64,000 bases of DNA from Lentisphaeria bacterium (GTDB taxonomy: Bacteria > Verrucomicrobiota > Lentisphaeria > Oligosphaerales > Oligosphaeraceae), in the NCBI GenBank assembly GCA_024405215.1, contig JAKSPB010000001.1, positions 1-64,000 on the forward strand, given 5' to 3'. The notes under the pieces were generated by a model. It was not told the DNA's origin. It did not search any database and saw only the letters and a list, made by a program, of their open reading frames with translations. This document shows positions 54,885 to 63,178 of this stretch, piece after piece. The position numbers and the translations under genes were made by a program. Numbering within the stretch: position 1 is the first letter of the stretch; each line of letters opens with the position of its first letter.

Positions 54885-56090
54885 CTATTGCCTCAGGATG
54901 GTCTTCAGGACGGGATACATGGCCTGGGAGAGGCGGTAGAATCCCAGGTCGGTGAGGTGGACGAGGTCCACGGTTCCCTCCCAGAAATCGTCGCCGAGGG
55001 CGTCATGGAAGGCGTCGAAGGCATAGACGTTCTTGTCGCCGGCGTCGTTTCTGCGCTTTGCTTCGTCCAGCATGACGGCGGCCATGTCTTCCGCGCGAGT
55101 TCCCGGGATTTCATCCATGGAGGGGAGGCCAGGCGTTGGGGTGACGAGGAGCAACGGGGTGTCGGGGTGCGCCGCGCGGATGATGTCCAGCAGCATGGGC
55201 AGGGTGATCTTCAGGGCTTCTGGATCCGTATTCCAGGTGTAGTCAATGATGTACAGCGACGGATTGGGGATGTCGGCCAGCATCTTGGCGATTTCGGGTT
55301 CGCCGCGTCCGCTGCCGGAGAAGGCCAGGTTGATGATTTCCCGATTCAGCATTCGGGAGAGGATGTTGGAAGAGCACATTCCGGGGCGGGACGCGCAGCC
55401 GCCCTGCTGGATGGATGTGCCGTACCAGACGACTGGGCGTTCGTCCACGAAGGGCGTCGGGGCTTCCAGGACGGCGTCCGCGTCCAGGCCGATGGCCAGC
55501 GAGGTGACGCCGTTGTAGAGGGGGAAGTTGATGATGACATCGCGGACTTCGCGGGTGATTCCGGAGACGATGGTGGCGGAGAAGTCCTGCTTGTAGTGGT
55601 CGGTGCGGGTGACGCCAAAGCATTTCCAGGTGCCATTGCAGTTCAGATAGAGGTCAAAGCCCGCGCTGCCGGTGAAGGCCATGTGGTCCATTCCGCCGCA
55701 GTTGAGCATGGTTCCTTTGATCTGGAACTGGCTGCTGTTGGTGCGGAAGCGGATCTGCCCGCCTGCGGTATGGGGGGAGAGCTGGAAGGCGCCGCAGTCC
55801 TTCGCGGCGACTACCAGCTTCTTGCCGCCTGGATACTGGGTCACTTCCTCGGGCTTCTCTTCGGGAAGGCGGTGGTAGAGGTGATATTGGTTGAACCACG
55901 CGAAGCCATTAAGCTGCATAGGGGCTTCGAATGGAAGATGCCAGGCGATGCCGTTCCCGTCGGCCGGGCGGAAGGCCATGTTGGGGTCGATGTTTTTGAA
56001 ATTGCTGTAGTCGTTAGCCATGGTTTTGCAGAATGTTGTGGTAAGAAGAAGAGAAAGAAAAACGCCCAGGCAGTGGAGAAATGTTTTCAT
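54885..56090 (-). CDS. Secreted SGNH/GDSL hydrolase (carbohydrate esterase-like)
   Basis: A 401-residue exported protein with a signal peptide (CLGVFLSLLLTTTFCKTMA). Residues 30-185 form an N-terminal beta domain (LNCGGMDHMAFTGSAGFDLY), as in SsfX3/SGNH esterases that have a jelly-roll part. The SGNH domain begins WYGTSIQQGGCASRPGM (Ser block), has INLAFSGSGRGEPEI (Gly block) and ends VDLVHLTDLGFYRLSQAM (Asp/His block). Likely removes acyl groups from polysaccharides. A run of 13 C residues on the coding strand directly precedes the ATG where the ribosome binding site should be. Confidence 0.88.
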   Translation of the reverse strand: MKTFLHCLGVFLSLLLTTTFCKTMANDYSNFKNIDPNMAFRPADGNGIAWHLPFEAPMQLNGFAWFNQYHLYHRLPEEKPEEVTQYPGGKKLVVAAKDCGAFQLSPHTAGGQIRFRTNSSQFQIKGTMLNCGGMDHMAFTGSAGFDLYLNCNGTWKCFGVTRTDHYKQDFSATIVSGITREVRDVIINFPLYNGVTSLAIGLDADAVLEAPTPFVDERPVVWYGTSIQQGGCASRPGMCSSNILSRMLNREIINLAFSGSGRGEPEIAKMLADIPNPSLYIIDYTWNTDPEALKITLPMLLDIIRAAHPDTPLLLVTPTPGLPSMDEIPGTRAEDMAAVMLDEAKRRNDAGDKNVYAFDAFHDALGDDFWEGTVDLVHLTDLGFYRLSQAMYPVLKTILRQ

Positions 56091-56103
56091 GGGGGGGGGG
56101 GGG
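56091..56103 (-). repeat. Poly-C homopolymer directly before a start codon
   Basis: Thirteen G on the plus strand (C on the coding strand) directly adjoin the ATG of the SGNH esterase gene at 56090. Such tracts change length by slippage, so the distance between ribosome binding site or promoter and ATG can vary. No Shine-Dalgarno is visible in front of it. An assembly error in tract length is also possible. Confidence 0.85.
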
Positions 56104-56135
56104 ACGCGGGAAGGGGAGGCGCGGGGATTCAGAAA

Positions 56136-56183
56136 AAAAACTGCATGGAGCGAAACTGTTGAAGATTTCAGACCATGCAGTTT
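56136..56183 (-). terminator. Terminator after GH130 gene
   Basis: An 11-bp stem AAACTGCATGG/CCATGCAGTTT with an A-run (minus-strand T-run) on its left; ends the hom-GH130 transcript. Confidence 0.85.
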
Positions 56184-56211
56184 TTCATTTTTGAACTTGG
56201 ATTATGAAGAC

Positions 56212-57291
56212 CTATTGCCCGTCCCACTCTTCGATGCGGAAGGGAATGTTGGCGTATTGCGCCTTGCGTTTGGTCGGCGTCATGACGCTCCATAGCTCTT
56301 CCAGTTTGGCGGTGGCCAGGCAGGTGCAGTAGTCGCCTGCGCCATAGTAGATGCGCAGGGTTGACGGATCGTTCTGGTCAATGATCGCTCCGCAGGGGAA
56401 GATGGTGTCCTCCACCCAGATGCCCTCGAAGCCGGTCTCGTAGGGGGCTTCGGCGGCGATGAGCGGCTCCTTGGTGATGGCGATGAGTTTGGTGGGATCG
56501 TCCTTGTCAAAGAGTGCGGCGCCGCAGGTGTACCGCTTGGACCAGGTGCGTCCGCCGGCGACGGTGACAGCGCGGTCGGGGTTGTCATCGACGGCATGGA
56601 AGATGAGGAGCCATCCCTTGTCGGTCTTGATGGGGGGGGCGCCTGCACCGATCTTCTTGTTGGCCCAGGGGACATCTTCGCAGCCCAGCAAGAGTTCCTG
56701 TTCACCCCAGTACTTCATGTCAGGGGATTTGGCGTACCAGATATGGAAGGGATCGCCCCACTGGTTGGAGGGGCGCTCCAGACGCATGTACATCCCGTTG
56801 ATCTTCTCAGGATAGAGGACCATGTTGCGCTGCTGGGGGATTCCGATGCAGACGGCGTCGAAATCCACTCCTGCGCCGCGCCATTTTGCGATGCCGGGGC
56901 GTTCTGAATGCTGGTTCTCGAAGCAGAAGGTCAGGTAGAGTTCGTCTTCCAGAACCGTCAGGCGCGCGTCGCATACCCAGGGAAGGATCTTTCCCTTGTA
57001 GTGGACGCGGATTTGCTCGGGTTCCATTTCCCAGTGGATGCCGTCGTCGCTCCAGCCCAGGCCCGTGCCGATGGCCAGTGCGGGAGTGTGGCGCTCTTCG
57101 TCAAAAAGGTCCACGCGCGGGGCGATGACATACTTCCCGCGGAAGAGGTTTACGCCTGCGTTGAAGACGAAGGAGGCGGCGTATGGGACATCCTTGTCGG
57201 AAAGGATGGGATTTCTCTCATAGCGGTGGATAATGGGGCTGCTGTGCAGTTTGCCGGAATCCTTTGGGAGGTCTTTGAAGGGATTGAACAT
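56212..57291 (-). CDS. GH130 family beta-mannoside phosphorylase-like protein
   Basis: A 359-residue five-bladed beta-propeller enzyme of glycoside hydrolase family 130. Typical motifs are YERNPILSDKDVPY, LPWVCDARLTVLEDELYL, RNMVLYPEKINGMYMRLERP and KKIGAGAPPIKTDKGWLLIF. These enzymes release mannose-1-phosphate from beta-mannosides or beta-1,2-/1,4-manno-oligosaccharides using phosphate; the linkage cannot be read here. AAGGAT lies before the ATG. It follows hom by 16 bp, so the two are likely co-transcribed although metabolically unrelated. No signal peptide, so it is cytoplasmic. Confidence 0.92.
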   Translation of the reverse strand: MFNPFKDLPKDSGKLHSSPIIHRYERNPILSDKDVPYAASFVFNAGVNLFRGKYVIAPRVDLFDEERHTPALAIGTGLGWSDDGIHWEMEPEQIRVHYKGKILPWVCDARLTVLEDELYLTFCFENQHSERPGIAKWRGAGVDFDAVCIGIPQQRNMVLYPEKINGMYMRLERPSNQWGDPFHIWYAKSPDMKYWGEQELLLGCEDVPWANKKIGAGAPPIKTDKGWLLIFHAVDDNPDRAVTVAGGRTWSKRYTCGAALFDKDDPTKLIAITKEPLIAAEAPYETGFEGIWVEDTIFPCGAIIDQNDPSTLRIYYGAGDYCTCLATAKLEELWSVMTPTKRKAQYANIPFRIEEWDGQ

Positions 57292-57307
57292 GATGTATCC
57301 TTAATCC

Positions 57308-58612
57308 TTAATCGTTGAGATCTTCCACGGCGAAGCAGACGGGGGGCTGTGCGACGGCGGGATCCTGGCGGATCTCGTTGAGGGCGCTCTCCATGGCGGA
57401 TTGGCTGGCGTTCTCCGTGAGAATTAGCATGGGGATGGTGTCGTTGGCGGCCTTGTCTTCGCACTGGCTTACAGAGGCGATGGAAATGTCATGGGCGCCG
57501 AAGACGCCGGCGATGCGGGCCAGGACGCCGGCCTTGTCGGCTACCTGGAAGCGGACGTAGAAACGGCTCTTGATCTCGCTCTTGGTGGCCAGCTGGAGCG
57601 CCTCGTCATAGACGGGGAACGGCTCCACGCGACGCACGCAGCCGTGCTTGCGGTTCAGCGCCAGGTCCATCAGGTCGGCGACGACGGCGCTGGAGGTGGC
57701 GGCGCGTCCTGCGCCGCGGCCGTAGTACATGGTGGAGCCGACGACGTCTCCCTTGACCCAGAGTGCGTTGAAGACGCTGGAGACATTGCCCAGGAGGGAG
57801 TTCTTGGAGACCAGGGAGGGTTGCACGCAGAGCTGGAGCTTGTCGGCGACCTTGCGGATGGTGGCCAGGAGCTTGATGCGGTAGCCCAGTTCGGAGGCGT
57901 ATTCGATGTCGGTAAGGGTGACATCACGGATTCCGCGGACGGTCACGTCATCCAAGGTGAACCACTTCCCGTAGGCGAGGGAGGCCAGGATGGCTGCCTT
58001 GTTTGCGGTGTCGAAGCCGTCCACGTCGGTGGAGGGATTGGCCTCCGCGTATCCGGCCTTCTGGGCAGCCTCTAGGACCATGGAGAAGTTCGCCTTCTCA
58101 TTCTCCATGCGGGAGAGGATGTAGTTGCAGGTTCCGTTGAGGATGCCGTACATCTCGGACACACGGTTTGCCACCAGGCCTTCGCGGAGGGCCTTGATGC
58201 AGGGGATGCCGCCGCCGACAGATGCCTCGAAATAGATTTCCGTGTTGTTGGCCTTGGCCAGCTCGAAGAGTTCCTTTCCGCAATAGGCCAGGAGGGCCTT
58301 GTTGGCGGTGACCACGGGTTTGCCGCGCTTCAGCGCCTCGCAGACGAACTTCTTGGCGATGGTGGTGCCGCCGACCAGTTCCACAACGGCGTCCACTTCA
58401 TCGGAGTTGATCAACGCCATGGCATCGGGGCCAAGGACGCCTTCGGGGACTTTCACGCCGCGGTCGGTGGTGGTGTCCAGGTCGGCGATGCGAGTGAGCT
58501 GGATTTCCATGCCGGTTCGCTGCGCCATCAGAGGGGCGTTCTTGAGGATGGTTTCCACTACGCCGGCACCCACGGTGCCGAAACCGATGACTCCGATGCG
58601 AAATTTATCCAT
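57308..58612 (-). CDS. hom: Homoserine dehydrogenase
   Basis: A 434-residue NAD(P)-dependent enzyme converting aspartate semialdehyde to homoserine for threonine and methionine synthesis. The Rossmann motif GFGTVGAGVVETI is at the N-terminus. The catalytic domain includes VVTANKALLA, EASVGGGIPCIK, the GILNGTCNYILSRM signature and DVDGFDTANKAAILASLAY. A C-terminal ACT domain (about 360-434, FQVADKAGVLARIAGVFGAH) allows feedback control. The start at 58612 is set by the Rossmann opening; the Shine-Dalgarno is weak. Confidence 0.97.
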   Translation of the reverse strand: MDKFRIGVIGFGTVGAGVVETILKNAPLMAQRTGMEIQLTRIADLDTTTDRGVKVPEGVLGPDAMALINSDEVDAVVELVGGTTIAKKFVCEALKRGKPVVTANKALLAYCGKELFELAKANNTEIYFEASVGGGIPCIKALREGLVANRVSEMYGILNGTCNYILSRMENEKANFSMVLEAAQKAGYAEANPSTDVDGFDTANKAAILASLAYGKWFTLDDVTVRGIRDVTLTDIEYASELGYRIKLLATIRKVADKLQLCVQPSLVSKNSLLGNVSSVFNALWVKGDVVGSTMYYGRGAGRAATSSAVVADLMDLALNRKHGCVRRVEPFPVYDEALQLATKSEIKSRFYVRFQVADKAGVLARIAGVFGAHDISIASVSQCEDKAANDTIPMLILTENASQSAMESALNEIRQDPAVAQPPVCFAVEDLND

Positions 58613-58752
58613 AGAAATTGAAAAGACGATTTCTTTTAGGGGGATAGAATGGGTGAATTGCAAAAATTCGCCTTGGGCGTTTTCCCCATGGGAACTGCCT
58701 TTAAAGCCTTTAAAAAGACTTTGCAATTGCCTTTTTGGGGGAAAAGAGGAAA

Positions 58753-58785
58753 GCCGCCGTCCTGACGGATCATCCGGACGGCGGC
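58753..58785 (-). terminator. Terminator after argG
   Basis: A GC-rich stem GCCGCCGTCC/GGACGGCGGC around a 13-nt loop; on the minus strand followed by a pyrimidine-rich stretch rather than a pure T-run. Confidence 0.65.
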
Positions 58786-58799
58786 GTGTCGCCTAGAGG

Positions 58800-60002
58800 T
58801 TAATCCTGGGGCTTCTTGGCGTTTGCGTTGATGCGCAGGCGCAGGGCGTTCAGTTTGATGAAGCCGGTGGCATCCTGCTGGTTGTACACGTCATCGGCCT
58901 CGAAGGTGACGACTTGCGGATCGTAGAGGGTGTAGGGGGAGCGACGTCCGACGATGAAGCAGTTGCCCTTGTAGAGCTTGCAGCGGACATCGCCGGTGAC
59001 GTTCTTCTGGCTGTCGGTGATGAGGGCCTGGAGGGTCTCGCGCTCGGGGGCGAACCAGAAGCCGTTGTAGATCATGTTCGCGTACTTGTCGATGAGGGAG
59101 TCACGCAGACTCATGACCTCGCGGTCCATGGTGATGGACTCCATTGCGCGGTGGGCGTGGAAGAGGATGGTCCCGCCGGGAGTCTCGTAGACGCCGCGGT
59201 CCTTCATGCCGGTGAAGCGGGTCTCGACGATGTCGATGCGGCCGATGCCGTGCTTGCCGCCCAGGCGGTTCAGCTCGCGCATCAGGTTTGCGGGAGAGAG
59301 CTTCTGGTCGTTGATGGCCACGGGGATGCCCTTCTCGAAGGAGATGGTGATGTATTCCGGGGTGTCGGGGGCCTTCTCCACAGGGGTGGTGAGGACGTGG
59401 CACTCTTCGGGGGATTCGCACCAGGGATCCTCCAGCACGCCGCCTTCGAAGGAGATGTGCAGCAGGTTGCGGTCCATGGAGTAGGGCTTCTTGGCGGTGA
59501 CGTTCACCGGAATGTTGTGCTGCTTGGCGTAGTTGATCAGGTCGGTGCGGGACTTGAAGGTCCAGTCGGAGGAGCGCCAGGGGGCGATGAACTTGATGTT
59601 GGGGTTCAGCGCGTAGGCGTTCAGCTCGAAGCGGATCTGGTCGTTGCCCTTTCCGGTGGCGCCATGGCAGATGTATTCCGCGCCTTCCTTCTTGGCGACT
59701 TCCACCAGGTGCTTCGAAATCAGCGGACGGGCGATGGAGGTGCCCAGCAGATACATGTTCTCGTAGATGGCGTTGGCCTGGAACATGGGGAAGATGTAGT
59801 CCTTCGCGAATTCTTCGGTCAGGTCTTCCACGTAGGATTTGACAGCGCCGCAGGCCTTTGCCTTCTCGTGGAGGCCGTCAAGCTCCTCTTCCTGCCCTAC
59901 GTCTGCGCAGTAGGTGATGACTTCGGCGTTGTATTTTTCCTGAAGCCAGGTCAGGATGCAGGAGGTGTCCAGTCCGCCGGAATACGCCAGAATGACTTTC
60001 AT
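58800..60002 (-). CDS. argG: Argininosuccinate synthase
   Basis: A 400-residue enzyme of arginine synthesis that joins citrulline and aspartate with ATP. The P-loop [12 protein letters not shown] is at the N-terminus. Further family stretches are [31 protein letters not shown] and [18 protein letters not shown], with the [21 protein letters not shown]-terminal region. ATG at 60002, full family length. It is separated from hom by a terminator, so it has its own promoter; a minus-strand TTATATTA near 60110 is a candidate. Confidence 0.98.
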   Translation of the reverse strand: MKVILAYSGGLDTSCILTWLQEKYNAEVITYCADVGQEEELDGLHEKAKACGAVKSYVEDLTEEFAKDYIFPMFQANAIYENMYLLGTSIARPLISKHLVEVAKKEGAEYICHGATGKGNDQIRFELNAYALNPNIKFIAPWRSSDWTFKSRTDLINYAKQHNIPVNVTAKKPYSMDRNLLHISFEGGVLEDPWCESPEECHVLTTPVEKAPDTPEYITISFEKGIPVAINDQKLSPANLMRELNRLGGKHGIGRIDIVETRFTGMKDRGVYETPGGTILFHAHRAMESITMDREVMSLRDSLIDKYANMIYNGFWFAPERETLQALITDSQKNVTGDVRCKLYKGNCFIVGRRSPYTLYDPQVVTFEADDVYNQQDATGFIKLNALRLRINANAKKPQD

Positions 60003-60193
60003 GATCTAGGGAATCCTATGTTGATTCGTATGGTGTGTTGGCGGAGAAGAAGTCGCGCCGGAGGTGGCGGGAGGCCTTCCCACGCCGGGAAAAAACAGAA
60101 GTATGCCTAATATAACAGTAAAAAAGCGAACTGCCTTCTTTCGGGGTCAAGATGGATGTCAATGTTGCCTCCGAAAAGCCCAGGGGGGGGCGG

Positions 60194-62560
60194 TTACTCG
60201 TGCTTGATGGTGGGCTTGGCGGTGCCGTTCCAGCTGATAGTGTCGGTATGGGCGGGCCACTGGATTTGCAGAACCAGCCGGAAATCTTTCCAGGTTTCCG
60301 TGATCTTGGGTTCGGGGAAGTCACCGGGGAGGGGGATGAGCAGGGCGACGAAATGCGGGTTGTATCCCCTGACGGTGAAGCGGAGTCGTTCGAAGGCATG
60401 GGGGAGTCGTCCGTCGGCGGGAGCATAGATGTCCACGACGGCAGGCTTGATGTGCTCTTCCGAGGAGAGGTGGACGAGCATCCGGGCAGGATTGTCGGCG
60501 TCGAAGTGCTTGCAGGTCATTCCCCCGAAAATGCCGGCCTCTTCTGGCTTAAGGAGGATTTCCGCCGTCTGGAAGAGCTCTTTCTTCCGTTTGGGGATTT
60601 CCTTCTGGCGAGTGAAGATGATGGCGCGCAGCGCGGCCTCTGGTTCGCGGGTGCTGATGCGGATGCGGTGCTTCCCTGCGGAGAGCGGGAAGACGGCGGG
60701 CGTCTTTTCGCGGTCACGGCACAAGGGGAAGCATAGCCAGGATCCGTTTGTAGTGGGCAGATGGCATTCAAAGCGTGGCTGGTCGTCCAGCTGGACGTAG
60801 AAGGAATCGCTGGAGAACTGCAAGTCTCCCAATGCGGCTGCATCGAGGACGATGCGCCAGTCGTCGCTTTCCGGGATGGTGAAGGACCATTCCGCCGTGC
60901 CGAAGGGGGCGTCTTTCGGGGTGACGATGTATTTCTTGTTGAGTTGCCCGTCCAGGGATTGGACCATGGCGCCGTTTTTGCGTGTTTCGAAGACCATGTC
61001 CGGCCAGGTGAGCATCTGCCAGGTGAAGTCATGGAGTTGGTCATCAGGCATTTCCATGTCATCGAAGACAACTGCGTAGGCGGGTGCGCCGTCGTATGGC
61101 TTGACGAAGAGGTGGTGTCGGACGGCCTTCTGGACGCCGGCGCCGATTTCGTTTCCCTTGTCGCTGCGCTGGTATGCCTTGGTGATGTCCGCCAAGGCAT
61201 AGCCGGTGAAGTCGTCGTTGAAGAAGTTTTTGATTTCTCCGCTGGTTCCGTCTCCGCAGCCGCTGGGCGCCTGGCCCTTTCCGTCTATGAGGACGCAGTT
61301 GTGGGAGGAGGTGTGTCCGCGGCTGTCGGCGAAGGCGCGGTCATTGGCGTATCCGGGATCGATTGCGAAGCGTTTTCCGTATGCGTAGAGGGTAAAATGT
61401 CCCTTGTCGGCCTGGTTGTGGGTGATGGGGACGAATGCGCCGGCTTCGGTGGAGAACATCACGTCGTCCTTTTCCCAGCCGGTTCGCCAGACGCAGAGTC
61501 CTCGTTCGGGGAAGCGGATGTCAAGAGGCAGGAGGTCCTTTGGTGCGACAGGGGCGGGAAGTTCCGGCAGGAGGTGTTTTTCGGGATATCCGGGCTGTCC
61601 GGAGAGATTCCAGAGCCAGGCTGCCAGAGGATCCTGGTTGCAGGCGGCCAGGAAGAGGCATTCCAGGCCGGTGCGGATGTAGGAGGTGTCGTTTCGTGCG
61701 TCCATCACGTTTTCACCAGGCAAGAGTTCCGCGGCGAAGAAGCGTGGAAGTTTCGCAAACATGGGATGTCGGAAGAGGTCTGGACCGTTGTTTTGTTTCA
61801 GAAGCCAAGCGTAGAGCAGCACGTGTTCCAGCCCGTATGCCGCGTAATCCGTGCCTTCGTAGCAGGCGCCTTGGGAGTCGAATCCGGTAGAAAAGTAGCG
61901 GTTGAGGATTTGGTTGACATGGTCCTGATGTTTTCCAATGGCGGGGTATTCCGCGAAGGCCAGGGTGGCCAGACCGGCTGCGCCGCCGCAGACGCCGTTG
62001 AAATTGTGGACATTATGCCACCAGACATTCGGGTCCTCGGCCTCGCGCAGGAAGTCCTCCACGTATTCCTGGGCGCAGTGCGCCACGTCGGCGCGCTGCT
62101 GGGGCGTCATGGAGTCGCGGAAGAAGCCGTATCCCAGCGCCAGTCCGTGGAGCATGTCGCCGCGCCCGCCGGCCATGGTTCCCGGCGCGCTCATGAACTC
62201 CTGTTCCAAGGGGAACCGCGCAGCCATGTTGGTCAGCAGTTCAACGCCTTTCAGGGCATATTTCTGGTCGCCGGTGATGAGATATGCCCAGCCCAGTCGT
62301 TTCATCCAGTTGTCCAGGGCACGGCCGACGGTATGGCAGATGACCAGTGTCCCGCCCCCCGCGAAGCGCTCGCTTTTCGGCTTCAAGTCCTGCGGCTTCA
62401 GCGCCTTGTCCTGCATGGCGATTTCCGCGTCCTTGATCAGGAGTGCCTTTGCGGGATCTGCCAGCATTTTCTGGCGGACTTCCTCGGAGATGCCGAGGAA
62501 CGGCTTTGCCTGGAGCAGGACTTCCAGAAGAAGAATGGCTAGGGAAAAGATGTGTCGCAT
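60194..62560 (-). CDS. Heparinase II/III-like polysaccharide lyase, secreted
   Basis: A 788-residue exported protein with a short signal peptide (HIFSLAILLLEVLLQAKP). The N-terminal alpha/alpha toroid (about 30-340) contains TMAGGRGDMLHGLALGYGFF and HNVHNFNGVCGGAAGLATLA. The heparinase II/III beta domain follows (about 370-560), with FVPITHNQADKGHFTLYAYG (catalytic His/Tyr-type region) and HTSSHNCVLIDGKGQ. A C-terminal beta region extends to the end. Such lyases cleave uronic-acid polysaccharides such as heparin, alginate or ulvan; the substrate is not known here. The gene lies upstream of argG but apart from it. Confidence 0.88.
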   Translation of the reverse strand: MRHIFSLAILLLEVLLQAKPFLGISEEVRQKMLADPAKALLIKDAEIAMQDKALKPQDLKPKSERFAGGGTLVICHTVGRALDNWMKRLGWAYLITGDQKYALKGVELLTNMAARFPLEQEFMSAPGTMAGGRGDMLHGLALGYGFFRDSMTPQQRADVAHCAQEYVEDFLREAEDPNVWWHNVHNFNGVCGGAAGLATLAFAEYPAIGKHQDHVNQILNRYFSTGFDSQGACYEGTDYAAYGLEHVLLYAWLLKQNNGPDLFRHPMFAKLPRFFAAELLPGENVMDARNDTSYIRTGLECLFLAACNQDPLAAWLWNLSGQPGYPEKHLLPELPAPVAPKDLLPLDIRFPERGLCVWRTGWEKDDVMFSTEAGAFVPITHNQADKGHFTLYAYGKRFAIDPGYANDRAFADSRGHTSSHNCVLIDGKGQAPSGCGDGTSGEIKNFFNDDFTGYALADITKAYQRSDKGNEIGAGVQKAVRHHLFVKPYDGAPAYAVVFDDMEMPDDQLHDFTWQMLTWPDMVFETRKNGAMVQSLDGQLNKKYIVTPKDAPFGTAEWSFTIPESDDWRIVLDAAALGDLQFSSDSFYVQLDDQPRFECHLPTTNGSWLCFPLCRDREKTPAVFPLSAGKHRIRISTREPEAALRAIIFTRQKEIPKRKKELFQTAEILLKPEEAGIFGGMTCKHFDADNPARMLVHLSSEEHIKPAVVDIYAPADGRLPHAFERLRFTVRGYNPHFVALLIPLPGDFPEPKITETWKDFRLVLQIQWPAHTDTISWNGTAKPTIKHE

Positions 62561-62659
62561 GGGGGAGAATTTTGCTTGGGGGGCAGGAGATGGGATAATA
62601 TATCAGTGACGCGGGAAAATACCGTCGCGTTTGCAAATATGTCATTGTTGAAAATAAAA

Positions 62660-62688
62660 AAGCCGCTTGTGAAATTCACAGGCGGCTT
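62660..62688 (-). terminator. Terminator after the small lipoprotein gene
   Basis: The stem AAGCCGC-TTGTG/CACA-GGCGGCTT with an A-run on the left (minus-strand T-run) lies just beyond the lipoprotein stop. Confidence 0.85.
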
Positions 62689-62711
62689 GAGGGACGAAGA
62701 TGTCCGAAAGA

Positions 62712-62912
62712 CTACTTCTTCAGAAGACCATCAATCTTCTTGGCAGCGTCATCGGCGGCGTCGGCGGCAGCTTCCTTGGCTTCCTCGGCGGCGTCGGCGG
62801 TAGCCTCGATGGCGGCATCCAGCTTCTCGCCGGGGGTCTTTTCCTTGTTGCAGCTGGTGAAGAGAGGAGCGGCGAGCAGAGCGGCCAGAACGAGCAGAGC
62901 GAGTTTCTTCAT
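62712..62912 (-). CDS. Small Ala/Asp-rich lipoprotein
   Basis: A 66-residue protein starting MKKLALLVLAALLAAPLFTS with Cys21 after it, forming a lipobox (LFTSC). The mature part is a highly charged helix of Ala/Asp/Glu/Lys repeats (ADAAEEAKEAAADAADDAAK). Size and composition resemble Lpp-like or entericidin-like small lipoproteins, but no specific homology is claimed. Its own terminator follows, so it is a single-gene unit, probably strongly expressed. Confidence 0.85.
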   Translation of the reverse strand: MKKLALLVLAALLAAPLFTSCNKEKTPGEKLDAAIEATADAAEEAKEAAADAADDAAKKIDGLLKK

Positions 62913-63178
62913 GGTGAAAAAATCCTATGTCTAGAGAATGAATGGAATGTCGCGTGGAAAACCTGACTTCAACAAAATCAAGATACGACAATGCCCTTAC
63001 TGTAATTCGTTTCCTGCGGTGCGCAAAAGGGAATTTGCCCCGCCACGCTTTTTCCGTGGAAATTTTGATGAAAAATTGCGATTTCCCTAGGTGCTTTTCA
63101 GGAAAAACCGAGTTCGGCATTATCTTAAGAGGGTTTCCGGGCAGACGGTCGTTGTTGTTTTGGATTTTGTTGTAGTCT

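Noticed and set aside
58613-58752. Riboswitch or leader attenuator upstream of hom
   Set aside because: No recognisable SAM, lysine or threonine-leader pattern; only short direct repeats such as CCTTTAAA.
60761-62542. Long plus-strand open frame opposite the heparinase-like gene
   Set aside because: The minus-strand protein has a signal peptide and lyase motifs; the plus-strand frame has no start signal or domain.
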